Shown here: positions 32,813 through 41,365 of the stretch, in pieces
Layout: each line of letters opens with the position of its first letter
Position numbering within the stretch: the stretch's first letter is position 1
Source of the DNA: Undibacterium sp. YM2
GTDB lineage: Bacteria > Pseudomonadota > Gammaproteobacteria > Burkholderiales > Burkholderiaceae_D
Length of the DNA stretch: 64,000 nt
Assembly (NCBI RefSeq): GCF_009937975.1
Contig: NZ_AP018441.1
Location: 1,922,001 to 1,986,000 of the forward strand
Reading direction: 5' to 3'
Program-made: the position numbers and the translations under genes
The notes under the pieces: model-generated
What the model was told of the DNA's origin: nothing
The model's database searches: none
What the model saw: only the letters and a program-made list of their open reading frames with translations

Positions 32813-33604
32813 ATGACACAAGCACTCAGCACACAAGCACTTAGCACACAAGCAAACACATCCAAAGCAAACCTGGCTGGTAAAACAGCCCTGGTCACCG
32901 GCGGTTCACGCGGTATAGGTGCTGCCATTGCACGCAAGCTGGCAACAGATGGCGCAGCAGTTGCGATCACTTATTCCAGCAGTGCACAGCAGGCAGAACA
33001 ACTGGTCGCGGATATACGCTCAACTGGCGGCAAGGCATTGGCTATCCGTGCTGATGCGCAAGATGCCGATGCCGTTAAACAGGCAGTGGCAAAAACGGTC
33101 GCAGAATTTGGCGGTCTCGATATCCTGGTCAACAATGCAGGGGCACTGGTCGCCGGTGGCATTGCAGATATCAGCATGGATGATTATCAACGCCTGATCG
33201 CTGTCAACGTGACAGGCGTGTTTGTTGCCTCGCAAGAAGCGCAGCGTCACATGAAAGAAGGTGGACGTATCATCAATATTGGTAGCGTCAACAGTGATTA
33301 TGTACCTGTACCTGGCCTGTCACTGTATGCTTTGACCAAAGGTGCAGTAGCTTCTTTCACTCGCGGCCTGGCACGCGACCTGGGCGCACGTGGCATCACC
33401 GTCAATAATGTACAGCCCGGTCCTGTTGATACAGAAATGAATCCAGCCAACGGAGCTTTTGCCGACACCATGCGCAGCTACATGGCGACTGGCAAATACG
33501 GCACAGGTACGCAGATCGCCAGCCTGGTTGCCTACCTGGCAAGTGAAGATGCGGCATTCATTACTGGTGCAAACCTCAAGGCTGATGGTGGTTTTGATGC
33601 CTGA
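32813..33604 (+). CDS. SDR family NAD(P)-dependent oxidoreductase
   Basis: 263-aa classical short-chain dehydrogenase. The cofactor motif TGGSRGIG starts near residue 29, NNAG lies near 107, the catalytic Ser is in INIGSVNSD, and the Y-x-x-x-K pair is in YALTKGA (about 172-176). A C-terminal LKADGGFDA fits the 3-oxoacyl-ACP reductase-like group. The N-terminus is unusual: about 20 residues of repeated QALST precede the domain. GGAGAACG precedes the ATG. Divergent LysR with a palindrome suggests regulation by LysR. Confidence 0.93.
   Translation: MTQALSTQALSTQANTSKANLAGKTALVTGGSRGIGAAIARKLATDGAAVAITYSSSAQQAEQLVADIRSTGGKALAIRADAQDADAVKQAVAKTVAEFGGLDILVNNAGALVAGGIADISMDDYQRLIAVNVTGVFVASQEAQRHMKEGGRIINIGSVNSDYVPVPGLSLYALTKGAVASFTRGLARDLGARGITVNNVQPGPVDTEMNPANGAFADTMRSYMATGKYGTGTQIASLVAYLASEDAAFITGANLKADGGFDA
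32816..32860 (+). repeat. 15-bp tandem repeat in the SDR gene
   Basis: Three units beginning ACACAAGCA; the first two, ACACAAGCACTCAGC and ACACAAGCACTTAGC, differ at one base and the third diverges after nine bases. They encode QALST repeats directly after the start codon. Confidence 0.75.
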
Positions 33605-33780
33605 TATGCTTGATGTGGGCAAATAAAAATACATGAATCAAAGAGCCGGATTGCCTGCAGGTTGGTGCAGCGCAGCCCGGTTTTTTTGTGTGACAATATT
33701 GGCCGAATCCGGCGGGATATATCCCGTCGCATTGCGTAAGATTTCGATGTTTTTTACCTGATTAACATTTGGAGTTTTTC

Positions 33781-34587
33781 ATGACAGCCTCAAGCTTTAG
33801 TAAATTCAAAGAATTGCACGAGAGTAGTAAACCCTTGTTGTTGCCCAATGCCTGGGATGCTGCCAGCGCTATCTTGTTTGAACGTGATGGTGCCAACGCA
33901 ATTGCCACTTCCAGTGCCTCGCTGGCCTGGGCGTCGGGTTATGCAGATGGCGGCACCCTGCCACGTGAAGAGTTGCTGGCAGCCGTGCGACGTATCATGC
34001 GTGTCATCAAAGTACCTTTGTCCGTGGATATTGAAGATGGCTATAGCGACGATGCCGACGCCGTTGCTGATCTGGTAGCAGACTTGCAGCAGTACGGCGT
34101 GGCTGGTATCAATCTTGAAGATGGCGGTGGCACACCTGAATTGATGATCGCAAAAATCAAGGCTATCCGTAGCAAGCTGGCTGGCGCTGGATTTTTCATC
34201 AACGCCAGGACAGATGTTTATCTGCGTGGGCTGGCGAGTGGCGATGCTGCAATACAGATGGCGATTGGCCGTGCGCAAGCTTATCAGGCTGCCGGAGCCA
34301 GTGCAGTATTTTTGCCAGGGCTATGCGACGCTGAAACCATTTCTACAATTGCCCAGGCAATTGATATCCCAGTCAACATCATGGCTGTACCTGGCATGCC
34401 AGACATCAGTCAATTGTTCGCCGCTGGCTGCCGTCGTTTTTCGCTAGGGCCTGTGCCTTTCCAGCTTGCTTATCACCACGCCAGAGAAGGTGTGCACCAG
34501 TTTTTGCATCAGGGCCAGACAGCTGCATTATTCAAACATGAGTTAAGCTATCCATCTATGAATGCGGGCTTGAATATTGATGGCTGA
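33781..34587 (+). CDS. Isocitrate lyase / PEP mutase family protein
   Basis: 268-aa TIM-barrel enzyme. LLPNAWDAASAILFERDGANAIATSSASLAW and VDIEDGYSDD (metal-binding Asp-Glu-Asp) together with GINLEDGGG are marks of the PEP mutase/isocitrate lyase superfamily, and FINARTDVYL is the following strand. The Lys-Lys-Cys-Gly loop of true isocitrate lyase is absent, so a C-C lyase or oxaloacetate-type activity is likely but unproven. The ATG at 33781 has GGAG upstream. It stands alone after the SDR gene. Confidence 0.88.
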   Translation: MTASSFSKFKELHESSKPLLLPNAWDAASAILFERDGANAIATSSASLAWASGYADGGTLPREELLAAVRRIMRVIKVPLSVDIEDGYSDDADAVADLVADLQQYGVAGINLEDGGGTPELMIAKIKAIRSKLAGAGFFINARTDVYLRGLASGDAAIQMAIGRAQAYQAAGASAVFLPGLCDAETISTIAQAIDIPVNIMAVPGMPDISQLFAAGCRRFSLGPVPFQLAYHHAREGVHQFLHQGQTAALFKHELSYPSMNAGLNIDG

Positions 34588-34612
34588 CATGTATTGCTAA
34601 TCCTTGGATAAA

Positions 34613-34637
34613 CAGATCATCCGTGCGGGATGATCTG
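34613..34637. terminator. Hairpin between convergent genes
   Basis: CAGATCATCC pairs perfectly with GGATGATCTG around a five-base loop. It sits between the PEP mutase-like gene and the convergent GNAT gene. The T-run is weak on both strands, so terminator function is uncertain. Confidence 0.55.
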
Positions 34638-34668
34638 AAAAATATTCCTGAATTTGGCTGGGTTTAAT

Positions 34669-35148
34669 TCATGGCGTGAGTTGCAATGCCCATGCTTCCC
34701 AGTCCCTTACCGGTTCACCGCCAAATTGTCGGTAAAACTGCTTTGCATTGCTATTGTCTGGCAGCACATCCCATTTTAATCTGCCGCAGCCATGCTGCCT
34801 GGCATCGGCGATGACGGTTTCCATCAATGCCTTGCCTATGCCAAGCTGGCGCGCAGTTGCGCTGACATACAATTCTTTAAGTCGCCAGTCCGGGCGCAGG
34901 TCGTAGGTGAAAGCAACTTCAACCAGGACTGCATAGCCCAGCAAGGCACCCATTGGTGCTGCCGCCACATAAGACTTGAATTGTGGCTTTTCTGTATCCA
35001 GGCCACGTGCCAGCAAATCATCAGCGGTGACGCGAAATTCAGCCAGGTAGCCTTCAAAGGCTGCCAGTTCTCGCATCAGTTGTAACAAGTCTGTTACGTC
35101 GCTGGCCAGGGCAGGGCGTACGCTGAATTCAGTTGCTCCTACGCTCAT
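34669..35148 (-). CDS. GNAT family N-acetyltransferase
   Basis: 159-aa acetyltransferase with the GNAT core: RPALASDVTDLLQLMRELAAFEG, the RLKELYVSATARQLGIGKALMETVIADARQHG segment (A motif with the Q-x-x-G-x-G/A pyrophosphate loop) and WDVLPDNSNAKQFYRQFGGEPV. The acceptor is unknown. The ATG overlaps the rhodanese stop by four bases (ATGA), so the two are co-translated. Confidence 0.9.
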   Translation of the reverse strand: MSVGATEFSVRPALASDVTDLLQLMRELAAFEGYLAEFRVTADDLLARGLDTEKPQFKSYVAAAPMGALLGYAVLVEVAFTYDLRPDWRLKELYVSATARQLGIGKALMETVIADARQHGCGRLKWDVLPDNSNAKQFYRQFGGEPVRDWEAWALQLTP

Positions 35149-35552
35149 GCCAGTTCAGTGACTTCTGTTGTCAGGCTGAAGCCTTCATCGAGCCAGCCAG
35201 TGATACCGCCTATCATGATTTTGACCGGGCGGCCAAGCTGCGCCAGCCTGATCGCCGCCTTGGTCGCGCCATTGCAATGCGGGCCTGCACAGTACGTCAC
35301 AAACAGGGTATCGGCCGGATAGCTGGCCAGTTTGGACGCAATGATCTTGCCTCTGAGCAGGTTGATCGCGCCAGGTACGTGGCCTTGGGCATAAGACTCG
35401 GGGCTGCGTACGTCCAGCAAGACAAAATCGGCCTTGCCTTCAGACATGGCGTGGTGGGTATCCCAGCAATCTGTCTCAAAACGCAGGCTGTCTGCAAAAT
35501 GGGCGATGGCTTCCTGGCTGCTGGCTGCGGCGACTTCAGTAACGACGGACAT
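35145..35552 (-). CDS. Rhodanese-like domain protein
   Basis: 135-aa single rhodanese domain (sulfurtransferase fold). DVRSPESYAQGHVPGAINL is the CH2A motif, and YCAGPHCNGATKAAIRLAQLG carries the active-site Cys in a loop with a second Cys six residues later. The persulfide acceptor is unknown. It is upstream of and coupled to the GNAT gene. A divergent arrangement with hutU leaves a 300-bp region carrying the hut operator. Confidence 0.9.
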   Translation of the reverse strand: MSVVTEVAAASSQEAIAHFADSLRFETDCWDTHHAMSEGKADFVLLDVRSPESYAQGHVPGAINLLRGKIIASKLASYPADTLFVTYCAGPHCNGATKAAIRLAQLGRPVKIMIGGITGWLDEGFSLTTEVTELA

Positions 35553-35855
35553 GGTGTTTGCCTTTCATGAGTGGGTTGACTATGTAGCTATTCTCGACCT
35601 TTTTAACATGGGTAAGTAGTGGCGTTAACGGCATGATCCGGTAATATCTCGCCAAAGTGGCGGATGACTAAAATTTTTGCACAGTCCTTTTATTATTTGC
35701 TTGCAAAAGTTGTATATACAACTTAAACTTTCTCTCAATGATTCAGCTTTGTCCGGTTTTGTGCATGTTTGCTGGCTTGACCGGATTCTTAAATTTGGGC
35801 GGTATATCTGCGATTTTGCCGCTATCCTGTATTCACTGACTGATGGAGAGAGACT
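35553..35855. other. Intergenic region holding the hutU promoter and operator
   Basis: About 300 bp between the divergent rhodanese and hutU genes. It contains the 18-bp HutC-type palindrome at 35707-35724; I see no further gene or hairpin. Confidence 0.6.
35707..35724. promoter_or_regulatory. HutC operator upstream of hutU
   Basis: AAGTTGTATATACAACTT is a perfect 18-bp palindrome. The TGTATATACA core is the known HutC recognition sequence in several proteobacteria. It lies 131 bases before the hutU ATG. I do not find the same core in the hutU-hutH spacer or upstream of hutC. Confidence 0.8.
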
Positions 35856-37559
35856 ATGAACAACGATCCACGCTGGGATGCCAGCCGCGAAATCCACGCA
35901 CCACGCGGCGCAGAAAAAACCTGCAAGACCTGGGTAGCCGAAGCGGCTTACCGCATGATCCAGAATAATCTTGACCCTGCAGTGGCAGAAAACCCAAAGC
36001 ATCTGGTCGTCTATGGCGGCATAGGCCGAGCAGCCCGCAACTGGGAATGCTATGACCAGATCCTGGCATCGCTGAAAGAACTGGGTGAAGATGAAACCCT
36101 GCTGATACAGTCCGGCAAACCGGTAGGCGTGTTCAAGACCCATGAAGACGCACCCCGCGTGCTGATCGCCAATTCCAACCTGGTACCAAAATGGGCCAAC
36201 TGGGAACATTTCAATGAACTCGACCGCAAGGGCCTGTTCATGTATGGTCAGATGACTGCCGGTAGCTGGATATATATAGGCACGCAAGGCATAGTTCAGG
36301 GCACTTATGAAACCTTTGCCGAGGCTGGCCGCCAGCATTTCAATGGTGACTGGGGTGGCCGCTGGATATTGACAGCAGGTCTGGGCGGCATGGGTGGCGC
36401 GCAACCTTTGGCGGCCAGCTTCGCCGGTGCGGTATCTCTTAACATTGAATGCCAGCAATCAAGTATAGACTTCCGCCTGCGTACCCGTTATGTCGACAAG
36501 CAAGCCAAAAACCTTGACGATGCTTTGGCTTTGATCAAACATCATTGCGACCGTAAAGAAGCAGTATCCATCGCCTTGCTCGGCAATGCCGCAGAAATCT
36601 TGCCTGAACTGGTCAAGCGCGCAAAAGCTGGGGGCATGAAACCTGATCTGGTAACAGATCAAACCTCTGCCCATGACCTCATCAATGGTTACCTGCCTAT
36701 AGGCTGGACCGTGGCTGAATGGAAGGCTGCGCAACAAGACGCTACGCAACATGCGAAACTGACTGCTGATGCTTCACAAGCCTGCGCTGTGCATGTACAA
36801 GCGATGCTGGATTTCCACGCCATGGGCATACCGACTGTTGATTACGGCAATAACATCCGCCAGGTAGCTTTTGACACCGGCGTCAAGAATGCCTTTGACT
36901 TCCCCGGCTTTGTACCGGCATATATCCGCCCGCTGTTCTGCGATGGCAAAGGCCCGTTCCGTTGGGTAGCCTTGTCGGGTGACCCCGAAGATATCCGCAA
37001 GACCGATGCCAAGATCAAGGAGCTGTTCCCAGAGAATAAGGGCGTACACAAATGGCTGGAAATGGCGGGTGAGCGCATTGCCTTCCAGGGTTTGCCAGCG
37101 CGTATTTGCTGGCTGGGCCTGGGTGAGCGGCATATCGCTGGTCTGGCCTTCAATGAAATGGTCAAGAATGGCGAATTGAAAGCACCGATCGTCATTGGCC
37201 GTGACCATCTGGATACAGGCTCAGTCGCCAGCCCTAACCGTGAAACAGAAGGCATGCGCGATGGTACAGATGCAGTGTCCGACTGGCCTTTGCTGAATGC
37301 TTTGTTGAACACGGCTGGCGGCGCCAGTTGGGTATCGCTGCATCATGGCGGTGGTGTGGGCATGGGTTACTCTCAACATTCTGGCATGGTCATCGTTGCT
37401 GATGGTACTGAAGCTGCGGCAAAACGCCTGGCGCGTGTACTGGTCAATGACTGCGGTTCTGGCGTCATGCGTCATGCGGATGCGGGGTATGAACAGGCTG
37501 TTGCTTGTGCTGAGCGTGAGGGTTTGAAGTTGCCTATGATTAAGGGTACTGCCAAGTAA
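35856..37559 (+). CDS. hutU: Urocanate hydratase
   Basis: 567-aa enzyme that converts urocanate to imidazolonepropionate, the second step of histidine breakdown, using tightly bound NAD+. [12 protein letters not shown] (about 175-186) is the NAD-binding glycine-rich region. [16 protein letters not shown] (about 410-425) carries the conserved cysteine of the urocanase signature. Length is normal. GGAGAGA precedes the ATG. It is the first gene of the hut block and lies under the HutC-type palindrome. Confidence 0.98.
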   Translation: MNNDPRWDASREIHAPRGAEKTCKTWVAEAAYRMIQNNLDPAVAENPKHLVVYGGIGRAARNWECYDQILASLKELGEDETLLIQSGKPVGVFKTHEDAPRVLIANSNLVPKWANWEHFNELDRKGLFMYGQMTAGSWIYIGTQGIVQGTYETFAEAGRQHFNGDWGGRWILTAGLGGMGGAQPLAASFAGAVSLNIECQQSSIDFRLRTRYVDKQAKNLDDALALIKHHCDRKEAVSIALLGNAAEILPELVKRAKAGGMKPDLVTDQTSAHDLINGYLPIGWTVAEWKAAQQDATQHAKLTADASQACAVHVQAMLDFHAMGIPTVDYGNNIRQVAFDTGVKNAFDFPGFVPAYIRPLFCDGKGPFRWVALSGDPEDIRKTDAKIKELFPENKGVHKWLEMAGERIAFQGLPARICWLGLGERHIAGLAFNEMVKNGELKAPIVIGRDHLDTGSVASPNRETEGMRDGTDAVSDWPLLNALLNTAGGASWVSLHHGGGVGMGYSQHSGMVIVADGTEAAAKRLARVLVNDCGSGVMRHADAGYEQAVACAEREGLKLPMIKGTAK

Positions 37560-37600
37560 GCTGATTTTATTTATCGCGAGAATAGTAATTTGCTTTTATA

Positions 37601-37717
37601 TTCCCTCCCCGTCAAGGGGAGGGCTAGGGTGGGGATGGGTTTCGGTTGATCGATTACGAATCCAAATTGCTGAAGAAATCCATCCCCATCCCAACCTTCC
37701 CCTTGAATGGGAAGGAG
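37601..37717. repeat. Inverted-repeat element between hutU and hutH
   Basis: The left arm at about 37601-37643 (core TCAAGGGGA, then GGGGATGG) is an imperfect inverted copy of the right arm at about 37675-37717, with a 31-bp centre. The GGGGA/TCCCC-rich arms would fold into a long hairpin in the hutU-hutH transcript. It resembles dispersed palindromic elements of proteobacteria. Confidence 0.7.
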
Positions 37718-37773
37718 TAGATTGCCCTCCGAATTTGACCATGCAAATTATTAAAAGTATTCAGGAAAAACAC

Positions 37774-39315
37774 ATGAGTAATCATTTTGAAATTCAACCC
37801 GGCCAGTTCACGCTGAGCGACTTGCGCTCTATCTGGATCAAGGCGCAGCCTTTGAAGCTGGTAGAATCTGCCTATGCAGCAATCAATGCATCATCCGCCA
37901 CCATCGATAAAATCGTTGCCAAAGGCGATGCTGCTTATGGCATCAATACTGGTTTTGGCAAGCTGGCCAAGACCCGTATCCCTGACGATCAACTGGAACT
38001 CTTGCAGCGCAATCTCATTCTTTCGCATTCTGTTGGTTCTGGCGAATTCATTTCTGATGAAGTCGTGCGCCTGATCCTGGCGATGAAGATTGCCAGCCTG
38101 GCGCGTGGTGTCTCCGGCATACGTGCTTCTGTGATAGACAGCATGATCGCCATGTATAACGCAGGCATCATGCCGACTATCCCGGTCAAGGGCTCAGTTG
38201 GTGCATCCGGCGATCTGGCACCTTTGTCACACATGACCCTGGCTATGCTGGGTGAGGGCGATGCACGGGTCAATGGCAAACTGGTGCCAGCCAAAGAAGC
38301 ATTGGCTGCTGCCGGTATCAAGCCTGTCGTTCTGGCAGCGAAGGAAGGTCTGGCACTGATCAACGGCACGCAAGTATCGACAGCGCTGGCATTGAATGGC
38401 CTGTTCCTGGCAGAGCGCTTGCTGGAAGCTGGCACTATTACTGGTTCCTTGTCAGTCGATGCTGCCAAGGGCAGCGATGCGCCGTTTGATGCGCGCATTC
38501 ATAGCAGCCGTGGCCAGCCTGGCCAGATTGCGACAGCGCAGATTTATCGCAGCCTGCTGGAAGGCAGTGAAATCCGTCAGTCCCATCTCGTCAATGACGA
38601 ACGTGTGCAAGATCCATATTGCCTGCGCTGCCAGCCGCAAGTCATGGGCGCCTGCCTCGACATTATCAATAATGCAGCACGCACTTTGCTGATAGAAGCG
38701 AATGCGGTGACAGATAATCCATTGGTGTTTGTTGAAACCGGTGAAGTCATTTCTGGTGGTAACTTCCATGCAGAGCCTGTGGCTTTTGCGGCAGATACCC
38801 TGGCGCTGGCGATAGCAGAAATTGGTTCCATCTCTGAGCGCCGCATCGCCTTGCTGATCGATTCATCAATCTCTGGCCTGCCACCTTTCCTGGTACCCTC
38901 ATCTGGCTTGAATTCTGGTTTCATGATCGCTCACGTGACAGCAGCAGCGCTGGCTTCTGAAAACAAATCACATGCCCATCCATCCAGTGTGGACAGTATT
39001 CCGACTTCTGCCAACCAGGAAGACCATGTCAGCATGGCGACTTATGGCGCACGCCGTTTGCATGAAATGGCCCACAACACGGCGACCATCGTTGGCATAG
39101 AATTGCTGGCGGCGGCACAAGGTGTGGACTTCCATGCGCCTTTGCAAACATCGGCTATGTTGAAGCAGGTTCACGCACTTTTGCGTGAAAAAGTGGCTTT
39201 CTATGACAAGGACAGGTTCTTTGCCCCTGATATAGAAGCAGCAAAAGCGCTGGTCGTTGAAGGCCATTTGAGCGCACAATGCCAGCAGTTGTATCAAAAT
39301 CTGTATTTGGCCTGA
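37774..39315 (+). CDS. hutH: Histidine ammonia-lyase
   Basis: 513-aa enzyme that deaminates histidine to urocanate, the first step of the pathway. The self-forming MIO cofactor comes from Ala-Ser-Gly in [15 protein letters not shown] (about 142-145). Other conserved parts are YGINTGFG near residue 52, the NALVTDNPL-like segment (ANAVTDNPL), and the QEDHVSM motif. I start at 37774 (MSNHFEIQ), which has AGGAA upstream; earlier ATGs would add an unconserved extension. A terminator-like hairpin follows at 39351. Confidence 0.97.
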   Translation: MSNHFEIQPGQFTLSDLRSIWIKAQPLKLVESAYAAINASSATIDKIVAKGDAAYGINTGFGKLAKTRIPDDQLELLQRNLILSHSVGSGEFISDEVVRLILAMKIASLARGVSGIRASVIDSMIAMYNAGIMPTIPVKGSVGASGDLAPLSHMTLAMLGEGDARVNGKLVPAKEALAAAGIKPVVLAAKEGLALINGTQVSTALALNGLFLAERLLEAGTITGSLSVDAAKGSDAPFDARIHSSRGQPGQIATAQIYRSLLEGSEIRQSHLVNDERVQDPYCLRCQPQVMGACLDIINNAARTLLIEANAVTDNPLVFVETGEVISGGNFHAEPVAFAADTLALAIAEIGSISERRIALLIDSSISGLPPFLVPSSGLNSGFMIAHVTAAALASENKSHAHPSSVDSIPTSANQEDHVSMATYGARRLHEMAHNTATIVGIELLAAAQGVDFHAPLQTSAMLKQVHALLREKVAFYDKDRFFAPDIEAAKALVVEGHLSAQCQQLYQNLYLA

Positions 39316-39350
39316 TTCTGCTTGAAGCTTAACAGTTTGTATTAAGATAG

Positions 39351-39379
39351 TGGCTCTCTCATCTGGGAGGGCCATTTTT
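39351..39379 (+). terminator. Terminator-like hairpin after hutH
   Basis: TGGCTCTCTC pairs with GGGAGGGCCA (two G-U pairs) around an ATCT loop, followed by five Ts. It splits hutU-hutH from hutD-hutI. Confidence 0.75.
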
Positions 39380-39406
39380 GTATTTTGTTGAAAGCTTTTG
39401 ATACCC

Positions 39407-40015
39407 ATGCGTAAGTGGACAAGACTAGACTATCAAACCATGCCATGGAAAAATGGCGGCGGCAGCACGACTGAGCTGGCAATATTTCCAAGCGGTGCCA
39501 GCCTCGACCATTTCGTCTGGCGTCTGAGTACGGCAGAAGTCAGCAGCAGTGGCCCGTTTTCGCATTTCGCCCAGATAGACAGAACGCTGGCGATTTTATC
39601 TGGTGAAGGCCTGATACTGCATAGCGATAGCGAGCAGGCCCATGGCCAGAGTGTTTTCCTCAAACAGGATAGCCTGCCGCATCAGTTCAAAGGTGAAACA
39701 CCCATCAATGCCGAACTCTTGCATGGCACCGTGCTGGACCTGAACATGATGACACGGCGTGATGTCTGCACCCATCACATGCAAAGGTTGGAAGCTGGCA
39801 AGCATTTCATCGAAGCCAATGATGCCCAGCAGCTTTTGCTGTTCTGTGCCAAAGGCAGTGCCCGCCTGGCTACAGGTGAGACTTTGCAAGACTATGATTG
39901 CTGTCTGTTTGAAGAAGAGCATGAGCATCAGGGCATACGACTGAACCTGCACGCTGATGAAGACGCAGTACTGTATCTGATACGCATACAATTTTTGAGC
40001 ATGGGTGACAGTTGA
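39407..40015 (+). CDS. hutD: HutD family protein
   Basis: About 202-aa bicupin-like protein. [28 protein letters not shown] is the HutD signature (W.nGgG.T.ei), followed by [29 protein letters not shown]. HutD is thought to limit over-activation of the pathway in Pseudomonas, possibly by binding formylated or urocanate-type intermediates. Its stop overlaps the hutI ATG (TGATG). It begins after the hutH terminator, so its promoter or read-through level may differ from hutU-hutH. Confidence 0.93.
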   Translation: MRKWTRLDYQTMPWKNGGGSTTELAIFPSGASLDHFVWRLSTAEVSSSGPFSHFAQIDRTLAILSGEGLILHSDSEQAHGQSVFLKQDSLPHQFKGETPINAELLHGTVLDLNMMTRRDVCTHHMQRLEAGKHFIEANDAQQLLLFCAKGSARLATGETLQDYDCCLFEEEHEHQGIRLNLHADEDAVLYLIRIQFLSMGDS

Positions 40016-41238
40016 TGACTACTACAGTCTTATCCTGGGATAGCTTGTGGATCAATGTCCACCTGGCTTGCATGACAGATGGCTATGGCGAAATCAGGGA
40101 TGCTGCCATCGCCGTCAAGGATGGCAAGATCGCCTGGCTGGGCGCGCAGAGCGAATTACCCGCAGAATATGGTGCGGCCAAAACCCACGACGGCAAGGGT
40201 TGCTGGCTGACGCCCGGCCTCATCGATTGCCACACCCATCTGGTGTATGCCGGTAACCGCAGCAATGAATTTGAAGCGCGCCTGAACGGCGTCGCCTATG
40301 AAGAAATCGCCAGGCAGGGCGGCGGTATCAATGCCACTGTGCGTGCCACACGCGCAGCGTCTGAGGATGAATTGCTGGCGGCTACACTGCCGCGCCTGCA
40401 TGCCATGCTGGCTGAGGGCGTGACGACACTGGAAATCAAGTCTGGCTATGGCCTGGACCTGGAAACCGAGGCACGCATATTGCGTGTAGCCAGACGTATA
40501 GGACGTGAATTTCCAGTACGAGTCAAAACCACGTTTTTGGGCGCACATGCCTTGCCGCCAGAATATGCAGGCAGGGCTGATGATTACATCGAGCTGGTTT
40601 GCGAGCAGATGTTGTCAGCTTTAGTCGCTGAAGGCCTGGTCGATGCCGTTGATGTATTCTGTGAAAAAATAGGGTTCACGCCAGCGCAAACCGAACTGGT
40701 GTTCAAGGCGGCGCAAGCGCATGGCTTGCCAGTCAAGCTGCATGCTGAACAATTATCGGATCAGGGTGGGGCCGCATTAACGGCACAATATAAAGGCTTG
40801 TCTGCCGATCATCTGGAGTATTTATCTGATGAAGGTATAGCAGCGATGGCAGCCAGTGGCACTGTGGCCGTGCTGCTGCCTGGCGCGTTTTATTTTTTGC
40901 GCGAAACCAAATACCCGCCATTGGCTGCCATGCGTATGGCTGGCGTGCCAATTGCGCTGGCAACGGACTGCAATCCTGGTACCTCACCCATGACTTCGCT
41001 GTTATTGACCATGAATATGGCTTGCACCCTGTTCCGCATGACGCCGCTGGAAGCACTGCAAGGCGTGACTTGCCATGCAGCGCAAGCTCTAGGTTTGAAT
41101 GCAGAAACTGGCAGTCTGGCAGTGGGCAAGGCGGCCGATTTTGCACTGTGGGATATTGCCAGACCGGCAGACCTGGCTTATCACATAGGAGCCAATCCTT
41201 CGCAGGCCAGGGTGTTTGCAGGTAAGTTGCTGGCTTAG
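40015..41238 (+). CDS. hutI: Imidazolonepropionase
   Basis: 407-aa amidohydrolase that opens the imidazolone ring to give N-formimino-L-glutamate, the third step. Metal motifs are HTHLVYAG (about 75-82), [30 protein letters not shown] and the [10 protein letters not shown] segment. Length is normal. It is translationally coupled to hutD. No formiminoglutamate hydrolase or deiminase (HutG/HutF) lies in the window, so the last step must be encoded elsewhere. Confidence 0.97.
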   Translation: MTTTVLSWDSLWINVHLACMTDGYGEIRDAAIAVKDGKIAWLGAQSELPAEYGAAKTHDGKGCWLTPGLIDCHTHLVYAGNRSNEFEARLNGVAYEEIARQGGGINATVRATRAASEDELLAATLPRLHAMLAEGVTTLEIKSGYGLDLETEARILRVARRIGREFPVRVKTTFLGAHALPPEYAGRADDYIELVCEQMLSALVAEGLVDAVDVFCEKIGFTPAQTELVFKAAQAHGLPVKLHAEQLSDQGGAALTAQYKGLSADHLEYLSDEGIAAMAASGTVAVLLPGAFYFLRETKYPPLAAMRMAGVPIALATDCNPGTSPMTSLLLTMNMACTLFRMTPLEALQGVTCHAAQALGLNAETGSLAVGKAADFALWDIARPADLAYHIGANPSQARVFAGKLLA

Positions 41239-41271
41239 CAGGCTCAAAATCTTTACTGATTGACATTCTTT

Positions 41272-41299
41272 AACCCCGCAATTGCGGGGTTTTCTTTTT
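41272..41299 (+). terminator. Terminator after hutI
   Basis: AACCCCGCAATTGCGGGGTT is a perfect 20-base palindromic stem with no added loop bases, followed by TTTCTTTTT. It ends the hut block. Confidence 0.9.
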
Positions 41300-41365
41300 A
41301 TCGCTGCCGCTGGCGACTATAATCTTGTTTAGAACACAAACGCTGCAGACTCATCAGACTACGCC

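Noticed and set aside
32816..32860. Short repeats as a CRISPR-like array
   Set aside because: Units are contiguous, without spacers, and lie inside a coding region.
36842..37312. 156-aa open frame on the minus strand in hutU
   Set aside because: Antisense shadow of a strongly conserved gene.
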